A DNA stretch of 64,000 nt from positions 434,001 through 498,000 of the forward strand of contig NZ_JBEXMJ010000001.1 in assembly GCF_040610475.1 (NCBI RefSeq). Reading direction: 5' to 3'. Of this stretch, positions 26,356-35,499 are shown one piece after another. The stretch is from Actinopolymorpha sp. NPDC004070 (GTDB lineage Bacteria; Actinomycetota; Actinomycetes; Propionibacteriales; Actinopolymorphaceae). A program made the translations under genes and the position numbers. Under the pieces are notes generated by a model that made no database searches, was not told the origin of the DNA, and saw nothing but the letters and a program-made list of their open reading frames with translations. Positions within the stretch are counted from its first letter, which is position 1. Each line of letters begins with the position of its first letter.

Positions 26356-27345
26356 TCAGCCTAGGTCAGCCGCGCAGCGGAAACCGAGGTTGCCGCTGGA
26401 GCTGTCCGGTGTGTTGCTCGTCCGCGCGGCGACGCGGTAGCGGTTGCAGTAGGACGCGTGGCACAGGTAGCTCCCGCCGCGCATCACCCGGGTGTCACCC
26501 GCGGGCGGCCCCGCCGGATCGATCCGCGTCTCCGGCCGGTCCTGGGCGTGCCAGCTGGTACTCCACCAGTCCGCGCACCACTCCCACACGTTGCCCGCCA
26601 CCTCGTACAGCCCGAAACCGTTCGGGGCGTACGACTTCACCGGCGCGGTCCCGGTGTGCCCGTCCTCGGCGGTGTCCACGCGCGGGAAGCGGCCCTGCCA
26701 GATGTTGCACCGCCAGCGGCCCCGGGGGGTGAGCTCGTCGCCCCAGGCGTAGCGCGCGCGGGCGAGCCCGCCACGGGCGGCGTACTCCCACTCCGCCTCG
26801 GTCGGCAGCCGCTTGCCGGCCCACCGGGCGTAGGCGTTCGCGTCCTGCCAGGACGTGTGCACCACCGGGTGCTGCGGGCGGGTCCGGACGTCGCTGCCGG
26901 GACCTTCGGGCGTACGCCAGGTCGCGCCCTCCACCGCCAGCCACCACGGTGCGCCCGGCACCCCGGCGTCCTTGACGTGGGCGCGCTGCTCCGGCCCGAC
27001 GAACAGGTGGAAGACGAACGACCAGCCGAAGCGCTCGGCCTCGGTGACGTATCCGGTGGCCTTGACGAACGCGCCGAACTGGCGGTTGGTGACCGCGGTC
27101 TCGTCCAGCCGGAACCCCGACACCCGCACCTGGCGGACCGGACCCTCCCCGTCGTCGGGGAAGGCGTCCTCGTCGGCGCCGCCCATCGCGAACTCACCCG
27201 CGGGGAGGGAGACCATCCCGCGGGCCACCTCGCGCGGGTCGCGGGTGGGCACCTCGAAGGGCAGCTCGTACGACGTGCCGCCGGCGGAGGCTTCGTCCCC
27301 GGGGGAGGGCTGGCGGCCGGCGGCGGGGCTGCAGCAGTTCGGCAT
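26356..27345 (-). CDS. Formylglycine-generating enzyme (sulfatase-modifying factor)
   Basis: 329 residues. A copper-dependent oxidase that converts a Cys in C-x-P-x-R of sulfatases to formylglycine. Motifs: MVSLPAGEFAMGG at the domain start, VTNRQFGAFV, HPVVHTSWQDA, LPTEAEWEYAARGG, GNVWEWCADWW, and the active segment GGSYLCHASYC, whose two Cys (about residues 295 and 300) bind copper. The order and the C-terminal NLGFRC match proven FGEs rather than the EgtB/PvdO-like relatives. The start lies 11 bases after galK, so it is in the gal operon. No sulfatase with C-x-P-x-R is in the window; its client must be elsewhere. Confidence 0.9.
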   Translation of the reverse strand: MPNCCSPAAGRQPSPGDEASAGGTSYELPFEVPTRDPREVARGMVSLPAGEFAMGGADEDAFPDDGEGPVRQVRVSGFRLDETAVTNRQFGAFVKATGYVTEAERFGWSFVFHLFVGPEQRAHVKDAGVPGAPWWLAVEGATWRTPEGPGSDVRTRPQHPVVHTSWQDANAYARWAGKRLPTEAEWEYAARGGLARARYAWGDELTPRGRWRCNIWQGRFPRVDTAEDGHTGTAPVKSYAPNGFGLYEVAGNVWEWCADWWSTSWHAQDRPETRIDPAGPPAGDTRVMRGGSYLCHASYCNRYRVAARTSNTPDSSSGNLGFRCAADLG

Positions 27346-27356
27346 CGACTCTCCGC

Positions 27357-28502
27357 TCAGCGGATCCGCCGGGCACCCTGGCTCGGCTGGGCCACGAACG
27401 ACGACGGTGCGCCGAACCCCGCGGCCGCGAACGCCTCCGCCACCCGGCCCGCGACGGTGTCCGAGGCGTCGGCGTCGACCAGTGCGATGATGCAGCCGCC
27501 GAACCCGCCGCCGGTCATCCGCGCTCCCAGCGCACCGGCGTCCAGGGCCGCGTCGACCGCCGTGTCCAGCTCGGGGACGGTCACCTCGTAGTCGTCACGC
27601 AGCGACTCGTGCGAGGCGGTGAGCAGCGGGCCGATGTCGCGGGGGCTGCCGGTGCGCAGGCGCTCCACCGTGGCGAGGACGCGGGCGTTCTCGGTGACGA
27701 CGTGGCGTACCCGCCGCGCCTCCACCGTGTCGCCCAACTGGTCCATCGCGGCCTGCAGGCCCTCGACGTCGCGCAGTGCCCGGACGCCGAGCTTGCTCGC
27801 GGCCTCCTCGCAGGTACGCCGGCGGGCGGCGTACTCCCCGTCGACCAGGCGGTGCGGCGCGCGGGTGTCCACGACCAGCAGCGCCAGCCCGTGCGCGCCG
27901 AGGTCGAACGGCACCTGCTCGGTGGCGGACGTGCGGGTGTCCAGGAACAGCAGGTGCTCGCGGGTGCACAGCAACGACGCGGACTGGTCCATGATCCCGC
28001 AGGGCATGCCCACGAAGTCGTTCTCCGCGCGCTGGGCCAGCCCGGCGAGGGCGGGCCGGTCGACCTTCACGTCGTACAGGTCTGTCACCGCGATCGCGGT
28101 CGCGCACTCCAGGGCGGCGGAGGAGGACAGGCCCGCGCCGAGGGGTACGTCACCGTCGACCAGGATGTCCAGCCCGCCGACGTCGTGCCCGGCCTCGCGC
28201 AGCGACCACACCATCCCGGCCACGTAGGCGGCCCAGCCGTCCACCGTGCCCGGCTTGAGCGCGTCCAGGCGGACCTCCACCCGGCCGTCGGTCTGCCGGG
28301 ACGCCATCCGGACCAGGCCGTCGGAGCGGGTCGCGGCGGCGGCCGCCACGCCCTGGGGCAGGGCCAGCGGGAGGACGTACCCGTCGTTGTAGTCGGTGTG
28401 CTCCCCGATCAGGTTGACCCGGCCGGGTGCCGCCCAGATGCCGGCCGCCGAGTTGTCGAACGCCGACTCGAACTCGGCGTCCAGCGTGGTGCGCGCGTTC
28501 AT
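27357..28502 (-). CDS. galK: Galactokinase
   Basis: 381 residues. Phosphorylates galactose to galactose-1-phosphate using ATP. The galactokinase signature GRVNLIGEHTDYNDG is at about residue 27, the ATP loop PLGAGLSSSAA at about 120, and the third GHMP motif MTGGGFGGC near 340. The gene follows galE by 55 bases on the minus strand and precedes the FGE gene by 11. Confidence 0.95.
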   Translation of the reverse strand: MNARTTLDAEFESAFDNSAAGIWAAPGRVNLIGEHTDYNDGYVLPLALPQGVAAAAATRSDGLVRMASRQTDGRVEVRLDALKPGTVDGWAAYVAGMVWSLREAGHDVGGLDILVDGDVPLGAGLSSSAALECATAIAVTDLYDVKVDRPALAGLAQRAENDFVGMPCGIMDQSASLLCTREHLLFLDTRTSATEQVPFDLGAHGLALLVVDTRAPHRLVDGEYAARRRTCEEAASKLGVRALRDVEGLQAAMDQLGDTVEARRVRHVVTENARVLATVERLRTGSPRDIGPLLTASHESLRDDYEVTVPELDTAVDAALDAGALGARMTGGGFGGCIIALVDADASDTVAGRVAEAFAAAGFGAPSSFVAQPSQGARRIR

Positions 28503-28557
28503 CGCGTACGTCCTCCGTCTGCTCCGTTGTGGTCCGTGCTGTCCGAGTGCGGGTCGC

Positions 28558-29514
28558 TCAGTTGCTCGCGTGCCGCTGCCGGTAGCTCCACGCGTCGGCG
28601 ACCATCGACGTCAGGTCGCGCCGGGGCTTCCAGCCCAGCTCGGCGGTGGCCCGGTCGTGCGAGGCGACCAGGGACGGCGGGTCACCAGCACGGCGCGGCG
28701 ACTCCTCGACCGGCACCTCGTGCCCGGTGACCTCCCGGACCGCGGTGAGCACCTCCCGCACCGTCGAACCGGTGCCGGTGCCGAGGTTGCAGATCAGGTG
28801 CCGCCCGGGGGTGGCGGCGGTCAGCGCCCGCAGGTGCGCGTCGGCCAGGTCGACCACGTGGAGGTAGTCGCGGACGGCGGTCCCGTCACGGGTGGGGTAG
28901 TCGGTGCCGAACACCTGTGCAGCCGGGCGCTCGCCCGCGGCCACCGCGAGCAGGTTGGGGATCAGGTGGGTCTCCGGGTCGTGCCGCTCACCGTGGTCGC
29001 CGTAGGCGCCGGCGACGTTGAAGTAGCGCAGGCTGACCGCGGCCAGGTCGTACGCCTGCGCCTCGCTGGTCAGCATCGCGTCCACGGCCAGCTTGGACGC
29101 GCCGTAGGGGTTGGTCGGCACCGGCGGGACGTCCTCGGTGATCGGCGTCGTGTCCGGCGCGCCGTAGGTGGCGGCGGTGGAGGAGAACACGATCCGGTGG
29201 ACGTCTGCCGCCCGCATCGCGTCCAGCAGGGCCAGGGTGCCGCAGACGTTCGTACGCCAGTACAGCTCGGGCCGGCGGACCGACTCCGACACCAGCGACT
29301 TGGCGGCGAAGTGCAGTACGCCGTCGAAGGACGGGTCGAGCACGTCGCCGGCGTCGGTGATCGCGCCCTGGTGGAAGGCCGCGCCCTCGGGCACCCCGTC
29401 ACCGTGCCCGGTGGACAGGTCGTCCAGCACGGTCACCTCGTGCCCGGCCTCCAGGAGCAGTGTCGCGACGATCCCGCCGATGTAGCCGGCGCCGCCGGTG
29501 ACCAGAAGCTTCAT
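28558..29514 (-). CDS. galE: UDP-glucose 4-epimerase
   Basis: 318 residues. Interconverts UDP-galactose and UDP-glucose. The NAD fold opens MKLLVTGGAGYIGG, the catalytic triad is in SSTAATYG and YGASK (about residue 148), and the substrate loop is RYFNVAGAYG. Its ATG overlaps the galT stop (ATGA), which fixes the start although the frame is open further up. Confidence 0.94.
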   Translation of the reverse strand: MKLLVTGGAGYIGGIVATLLLEAGHEVTVLDDLSTGHGDGVPEGAAFHQGAITDAGDVLDPSFDGVLHFAAKSLVSESVRRPELYWRTNVCGTLALLDAMRAADVHRIVFSSTAATYGAPDTTPITEDVPPVPTNPYGASKLAVDAMLTSEAQAYDLAAVSLRYFNVAGAYGDHGERHDPETHLIPNLLAVAAGERPAAQVFGTDYPTRDGTAVRDYLHVVDLADAHLRALTAATPGRHLICNLGTGTGSTVREVLTAVREVTGHEVPVEESPRRAGDPPSLVASHDRATAELGWKPRRDLTSMVADAWSYRQRHASN

Positions 29515-30644
29515 CCCAGTCCTCCTTCGTCGACGAGGGCGCGCAGCCGGGCGGCGACGTCCTCGGGGCGGCCGTCGTTGATCCACACGCCCATCGCGGA
29601 CTCCGAGCCCGCGAGGTACTTCAGCTTGTTGGCGGCCCGGCGGACCGAGAACACCTGCAGGTGCAGGGCGGCCAGGTCGCGGTCGGTGTGCACCGGCGCC
29701 TGGTGCCACGCGGCGATGTACGGAAGGGGCAGGTCGGGCCCGCCCTCGGGGGCGAAGTAGCGGTCCAGCGCCCGCAGCACCCGGAGGTAGAGCGGGCCGA
29801 ACTCGGCGCGCTCGGCGTCGTCCAGCGCGGCCAGGTCGGGCACCCGGCGATGCGGACGGATGTGCACCTCGACCGGCCAGCGGGCGGCGGCCGGCACGAA
29901 GGCGGTCCAGTGCCTGGTCTGCGCGACCACCCGCACCTGCGCGGCGCGTTCGGCGGCCAGCACGTCGTCGAACAGGTTGCCGCCGGTCCGCTCGGCGTAG
30001 GAGCGGGCGGCCTCGAGCATCCGCCGGGTGCGCGGCGGCACGAACGGGTAGCCGTAGATCTGCCCGTGCGGGTGGTGCAGCGTGACGCCGATCTCCTCGC
30101 CGCGGTTCTCGAAGCAGAAGACCTGCTCGACGCCGGGCAGGGAGGACAGCTCGGCGGTCCGGTCGGCCCAGGCCTCCATGACCGTGCGCACCCGGGAGGG
30201 GGACAGCGCCCCGAACGAGCCGCCGTGCTCGGAGGTGAAGCAGACCACCTCACAGCGCCCCACGCCCGGACGGCGGGCGAACAGGTCGGCCTCGTCCGTC
30301 AGGCCGCCGACGCCGGCCGCCTCGGCCGCGCCGGGACCTCCGGAGAACGACGGGAAGCGGTTCTCGAAGACCGCCACGTTGTAGCTCTCGGCCGGAATCT
30401 CCGAGGGATGTCCCGGCCGGGAGGGGCACAGCGGGCACTCGTCGGCGGGCGGCAGGAAGGTGCGGGACTGCCGGTGGGCGGCGACGGCCACCCACTCGTC
30501 GACCAGCGGGTCGTAACGCAGCTCCGACGCGGGCGGGCGCGCCGGCAGGTCCCGGGTGTCCACGGCGTCGCGGACGGCGCTGTCGGACTCGTCGAAGTAG
30601 ATCAGCTCTCGCCCGTCGGCCAACCGGGTCACGGTTTTCTTCAT
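29511..30644 (-). CDS. galT: Galactose-1-phosphate uridylyltransferase
   Basis: 377 residues. Exchanges UMP between UDP-glucose and galactose-1-phosphate. It has the zinc-binding CPLCP pair near residue 57, FENRFPSF, and the nucleophile His in HHPHGQIYG near 185. It is first in the gal operon; the 3' end overlaps galE by 4 bases. The ATG at 30644 starts MKKTVTRLADGREL; longer in-frame extensions are low-complexity and unsupported. Confidence 0.94.
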   Translation of the reverse strand: MKKTVTRLADGRELIYFDESDSAVRDAVDTRDLPARPPASELRYDPLVDEWVAVAAHRQSRTFLPPADECPLCPSRPGHPSEIPAESYNVAVFENRFPSFSGGPGAAEAAGVGGLTDEADLFARRPGVGRCEVVCFTSEHGGSFGALSPSRVRTVMEAWADRTAELSSLPGVEQVFCFENRGEEIGVTLHHPHGQIYGYPFVPPRTRRMLEAARSYAERTGGNLFDDVLAAERAAQVRVVAQTRHWTAFVPAAARWPVEVHIRPHRRVPDLAALDDAERAEFGPLYLRVLRALDRYFAPEGGPDLPLPYIAAWHQAPVHTDRDLAALHLQVFSVRRAANKLKYLAGSESAMGVWINDGRPEDVAARLRALVDEGGLG

Positions 30645-30771
30645 GTCACGTCCGTCTCCGGGCCGCGCCGACTCCGCGCGGCCGTCGCCGACCGGCGTCT
30701 CGACCACAGCGCCCGCGGTGAGTTTCGTCCGGCGTACGCGCAACCGATCCGGCGGCGCGCACGTCAGAGGC

Positions 30772-30777
30772 ACCCTA
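30772..30777 (-). promoter_or_regulatory. Possible -10 box TAGGGT of the gal operon
   Basis: The complement of these bases reads TAGGGT, about 128 bases before the galT ATG. No matching -35 box is evident. The leader would be about 120 bases; no operator-like inverted repeat stands out. Confidence 0.3.
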
Positions 30778-30851
30778 GCGGGAACCACGGCGTCGTGATC
30801 GACCGAGCCGGATACCCGGAGCGGTCGGCGAATGTCAGGGAAGGAAGTCGT

Positions 30852-30857
30852 TACTCT
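30852..30857 (+). promoter_or_regulatory. -10 box TACTCT before a small ORF / the CNNM gene
   Basis: TACTCT lies 7 bases before ATG 30865, the spacing of a leaderless transcript, and 125 bases before the CNNM ATG. Confidence 0.4.
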
Positions 30858-30864
30858 TGGGCGC

Positions 30865-30975
30865 ATGGCGACAAGCAGCGGTCCGGCTGGCCATAGCACG
30901 CACACTTCGCATGACACGCGTATCCGGCGTACCACGCGAATCCCGGCGGCCGGGCACCCACTGACCACCCGGTGA
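30865..30975 (+). CDS. Possible leaderless 36-residue leader ORF upstream of the CNNM gene
   Basis: The ATG follows a TACTCT box by 7 bases and runs 36 codons to a TGA at 30973-30975, 7 bases before the next ATG. The peptide is rich in Thr, His and Arg (for example HSTHTSHDT and RIRRTTR) and has no recognisable domain. The tight junction would allow translational coupling to the CNNM gene, which has only a weak ribosome binding site of its own. It may simply be non-coding leader. Confidence 0.3.
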   Translation: MATSSGPAGHSTHTSHDTRIRRTTRIPAAGHPLTTR

Positions 30976-30982
30976 CGCATCC

Positions 30983-32395
30983 ATGAACGCCGTTCTGGCT
31001 AACATCGGGCTGGCCCTGATCTTCGTCCTCATCGGCGGCGTCTTCGCCGCAGCCGAGATGGCGCTGGTGTCGCTGCGCGAGGGACAGGTCAAGTCCCTCG
31101 CGCAGCGCGGCCGGCGCGGTGAGGTGATCGCCCGGCTCACCGCCGACCCCAACCAGTTCCTGTCCGCCGTGCAGATCGGCGTGACCCTCTCCGGCTTCCT
31201 GGCCTCGGCGTTCGCCGGCGCCAACCTGTCCAAGTACCTCGCGCCGGTGCTGGAGAACGCCGGCGTGCCGCCGCGCGCCTCCGAGCCGGTCGCGCTGGTG
31301 CTGATCACGATCGCGGTGTCGTACGTCTCGATCGTGCTGGGCGAGCTGGCGGCCAAGCGGCTCGCGCTGCAGCGGGCGGAGGGGATCGCGTCCGCGCTGG
31401 CGCCGATGATCGCCTCGATCGCGACCCTCGCCCGGCCGGTCATCTGGTTCCTGTCCAAGTCGACCAACGTGGTGGTCCGGCTGCTCGGCGGCGACCCCAG
31501 CGTCGGCCGGGAGCAGATGACCGACGAGGAGCTGCGGGAGCTGGTGTCGGGGCACCAGACGCTGGGCGAGGAGGAGCGGGCCATCGTCGACGAGGTGTTC
31601 GACGCCGGCACCCGCCAGCTGCGCGAGGTCATGCTGCCGCGTACGGAAACCGACTTCCTGGACGCCTCCACGCCGGTCTACAAGACGGTGAAGGAGGTCA
31701 CCGCGAGCCCGCACTCGCGCTATCCCGTGGTGCGCGGGTCGACCGACGACGTGGTGGGCTTCGTCCACGTCCGCGACCTGCTCAACCCCGAGGTGGCCAA
31801 CCGTTCGGTCCGGGTCGGCGACCTGGCCCGGGACGTCCTCTTCCTGCCCGGTACCAAGCGGGTCCTGCCGGCCCTGTCGGAGATGCGGTCGACCAGCCAC
31901 CACCTGGCGATCGTGCTGGACGAGTACGGCGGCACCGCGGGCATCGTCACCCTCGAGGACCTGGTCGAGGAGCTCATCGGGGACATCCGGGACGAGTACG
32001 ACACCGCCGCGGAGGCCGCGTCCCGCCGGCTGGTCTCCGGCGAAGTCGAGCTGGACGGCCGGATCGGCCTGGACGACGTGGCCGACGAGACCGGGGTGAC
32101 CGTGCCGGACGGGCCGTACGAGACGGTCGCCGGCTTCGTGGTGTCGCTGCTCGGGCACGTGCCGTCGGTGGGGGAGTCGGCGGAGTTCGACGGGCACGGG
32201 TTCACGGTGATCGAGATGGACGGCCGGCGGGTGGCGCGGCTGCGGTTCACGCCCCGGCCGCCGGAACGCCCCGGGGCCGGCGAGGCGTCCGAGGGGGCTG
32301 GGGACAACGGTCACCGCTCCGCCGCCAACGGCTCCGACGAGGCGACCGGGCGAGCTGAGCAGGCCGAGCCCGCCAGGCCGGCCGAGCGGGCCTGA
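30983..32395 (+). CDS. CNNM/CorC (HlyC) family membrane protein with CBS pair
   Basis: 470 residues. The N-terminal CNNM (DUF21) domain has about four hydrophobic segments between residues 5 and 165, including GVFAAAEMALVS and LSGFLASAFAG. A CBS pair follows (about 210-335, with HLAIVLDEYGGTAGIV). The C-terminal CorC_HlyC domain spans about 350-430. An acidic Gly/Asn tail ends the chain. Relatives work in magnesium/cobalt efflux or tolerance. The ATG at 30983 gives the normal N-terminus. It is transcribed alone or with the short upstream ORF. Confidence 0.88.
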   Translation: MNAVLANIGLALIFVLIGGVFAAAEMALVSLREGQVKSLAQRGRRGEVIARLTADPNQFLSAVQIGVTLSGFLASAFAGANLSKYLAPVLENAGVPPRASEPVALVLITIAVSYVSIVLGELAAKRLALQRAEGIASALAPMIASIATLARPVIWFLSKSTNVVVRLLGGDPSVGREQMTDEELRELVSGHQTLGEEERAIVDEVFDAGTRQLREVMLPRTETDFLDASTPVYKTVKEVTASPHSRYPVVRGSTDDVVGFVHVRDLLNPEVANRSVRVGDLARDVLFLPGTKRVLPALSEMRSTSHHLAIVLDEYGGTAGIVTLEDLVEELIGDIRDEYDTAAEAASRRLVSGEVELDGRIGLDDVADETGVTVPDGPYETVAGFVVSLLGHVPSVGESAEFDGHGFTVIEMDGRRVARLRFTPRPPERPGAGEASEGAGDNGHRSAANGSDEATGRAEQAEPARPAERA

Positions 32396-32481
32396 CCAGG
32401 GGCGAACGAGCGGGGGCGCCCCGGGCGAACCGCCGGGGTCGAACGGACGCTCGCGAACGGGCGTACCGCCGATCACGGTGA

Positions 32482-33573
<1,092 letters not shown>

Positions 33574-33586
33574 GGCGGCGACACCC

Positions 33587-34195
33587 GTGCGCACGATCGG
33601 TGTCGCGGTCGCGATCCCCGAACCCTACGGCGGAGAGCTGCAACGCTGGCGGGCCGCGTTCGGTGACCCGCTCGCCGATGCCATCCCCACCCATGTGACG
33701 TTGCTGCCGCCGACCCAGGTCGACGACGACGCCATGGCCGCCATCGAACGCCACCTGCTGGCGGTGGCGGAGTCCGCGCAGCCGTTCACCATGCGGCTGC
33801 GGGGGACCGCGACCTTCCGGCCGGTGTCGCCGGTGGTGTTCGTGGCGGTCGCGGAGGGCATTTCGTCCTGCGAGCTGCTGGCCGAGGGCGTACGCAGCGG
33901 GGCGCTGCGGCGCGACCTCGCGTTCCCGTACCACCCCCACGTCACCATCGCGCACGACCTGCCCGACCACGTACTCGACAAGGCGTACGAGGCACTGGAC
34001 AGCTACACCTGCGCCTTCACCGTGCAGACGTTCAGCCTGTTCGAGCACGGAGCCGACCTGGTGTGGCGGCCGCAGCGCGACTTCGCCCTGGGCGGGCCGC
34101 TGCCCGGCCCGGTGCCACCGGAGGAGCCGACCGGCGTGCCGGGGGAGGCCGGGGAGTCCGGCAACACACCCTGGGCGGGCCGGCCGGGCGCGTGA
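33587..34195 (+). CDS. 2'-5' RNA ligase / cyclic phosphodiesterase-family protein
   Basis: 202 residues. Two H-x-T/S-type motifs, PTHVTLLPP near residue 37 and HPHVTIAHD near 121, form the active site of the 2H phosphoesterase superfamily. Known members hydrolyse 2',3'-cyclic phosphates or join 2'-5' RNA ends; which applies is unknown. The last 35 residues are a Pro/Gly-rich tail. The GTG at 33587 lies 13 bases after trpS, suggesting a shared transcript. Confidence 0.78.
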   Translation: MRTIGVAVAIPEPYGGELQRWRAAFGDPLADAIPTHVTLLPPTQVDDDAMAAIERHLLAVAESAQPFTMRLRGTATFRPVSPVVFVAVAEGISSCELLAEGVRSGALRRDLAFPYHPHVTIAHDLPDHVLDKAYEALDSYTCAFTVQTFSLFEHGADLVWRPQRDFALGGPLPGPVPPEEPTGVPGEAGESGNTPWAGRPGA

Positions 34196-34359
34196 CCGGT
34201 CCGGCGCGGCGCGGGCGATCGACCCGTCCGACCGTCCCCGGCGGGGCACACTGATCTTGCCGTCGTGAGCGGCTCCAGTCGGCCTCTGGTCGGCGTCCGG
34301 TCAGTTTCCGGTCAGCTCGCTCGCGGTGCCGGCAGGCCGCACGGGGAAGGGACGTTGGC

Positions 34360-35499
34360 ATGGACGTTTCGCGGGTGCGGCAACGCCTGGACTACAAGGT
34401 GGCCCGGATGCGGGTGCGTTCGAAGCTGGTCGACCACCTGGCCCGGGCGCTGGCGCACTACAACAAGGTGCTGGGGAGCCAGCTCGCCGCGGCCGCGACG
34501 TACTACGCCTTCCTGTCCTTCTTTCCGCTGGTCGCGCTGGTGTTCGCCGCCGTCGGCTTCGTGGTGGAGTACGTCCCGGGGGCGAGGGACGCCGTCACCT
34601 CGGCGATGTCGTCGGTGCTGCCCGGGATGATCGGCACCGGCAGGAACCAGCTCGACGTCCAGGCCATCGCGCGCAACAAGGCGGGCGTGGGCATCATCGG
34701 CCTGGCGGTGCTGCTCTACTCCGGACTGAACTGGATCTCCGCGCTGCGCACGTCGCTGCAGGCGGTGTTCGCGGCCGTCGCGGAGGACACCCGCAACTTC
34801 GTGCTCAACAAGGTGTTCGACCTGGTCGTGCTGGTGGCGGTCGGCATCGTCCTGCTGGTGTCGGTGGGGGTGAGTACGGCCGTCACGGCGTTCGCCGACT
34901 TCGTCTTCAGCCTCGCCCACCTGACCAGGGTGCCCGGCGTGGGCGTGTTGTTGTGGGCGGTGGCGGCCGCGGTCGGCGTGGCCGCGAGTTCGGTGCTGTT
35001 CTTCACGCTCTACCGGCTGTTGCCCCGGCACGACGTACCGGCGAAGAAGCTGTGGCGCGGCGCGCTGCTGGCCGCCCTCGGGTTCGAGGTGCTCAAGCAG
35101 ATCGCGGGCCTGATCCTCGGCACGGTGACCGGCAACCCGCTCTACGGCGCGTTCGCGGTGCTGGTGGCGCTGCTGGTGTGGATCAACTACTTCGACCGGC
35201 TGACCGTGCTCGGCGCCGCCTGGGCGGTCACCAGCGTGCCGGTGGAGAAGATGGCCCATCCGGAGAAGGCCGGCGGAGTGAGGCAGGTACGCGGGCAGGG
35301 CGCACGCGTGGGTGACGCGGCCGGCGTGGGGCCCACCTCTGCCGGAGGACGGGCCCAGCGCATCGGCCGGGGACTGTCGGCGGCGTTCGGCGCGTTCGCG
35401 GGCGGCCTCACCGTCGGCTGGCTGGCCACCCGGCGGGAGCGCCGGAAAGCCGAACGGCGGCGGCGCAGGACCGAGCGTCAGCGCCGGGAGCGTACGTAG
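34360..35499 (+). CDS. YihY/BrkB-type inner membrane protein
   Basis: 379 residues. About six hydrophobic segments between residues 40 and 290, beginning with the family hallmark QLAAAATYYAFLSFFPLVAL, then YSGLNWISALRTSLQ and PLYGAFAVLVALLVWINYFDR. The C-terminal 80 residues are strongly basic (ending RRRRTERQRRER) and likely face the cytoplasm. Members were once called RNase BN, but that activity was disproved; the role is unknown. GGAAGGGA precedes the ATG. Its 3' end overlaps the opposing D,D-carboxypeptidase gene by 22 bases. Confidence 0.85.
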   Translation: MDVSRVRQRLDYKVARMRVRSKLVDHLARALAHYNKVLGSQLAAAATYYAFLSFFPLVALVFAAVGFVVEYVPGARDAVTSAMSSVLPGMIGTGRNQLDVQAIARNKAGVGIIGLAVLLYSGLNWISALRTSLQAVFAAVAEDTRNFVLNKVFDLVVLVAVGIVLLVSVGVSTAVTAFADFVFSLAHLTRVPGVGVLLWAVAAAVGVAASSVLFFTLYRLLPRHDVPAKKLWRGALLAALGFEVLKQIAGLILGTVTGNPLYGAFAVLVALLVWINYFDRLTVLGAAWAVTSVPVEKMAHPEKAGGVRQVRGQGARVGDAAGVGPTSAGGRAQRIGRGLSAAFGAFAGGLTVGWLATRRERRKAERRRRRTERQRRERT

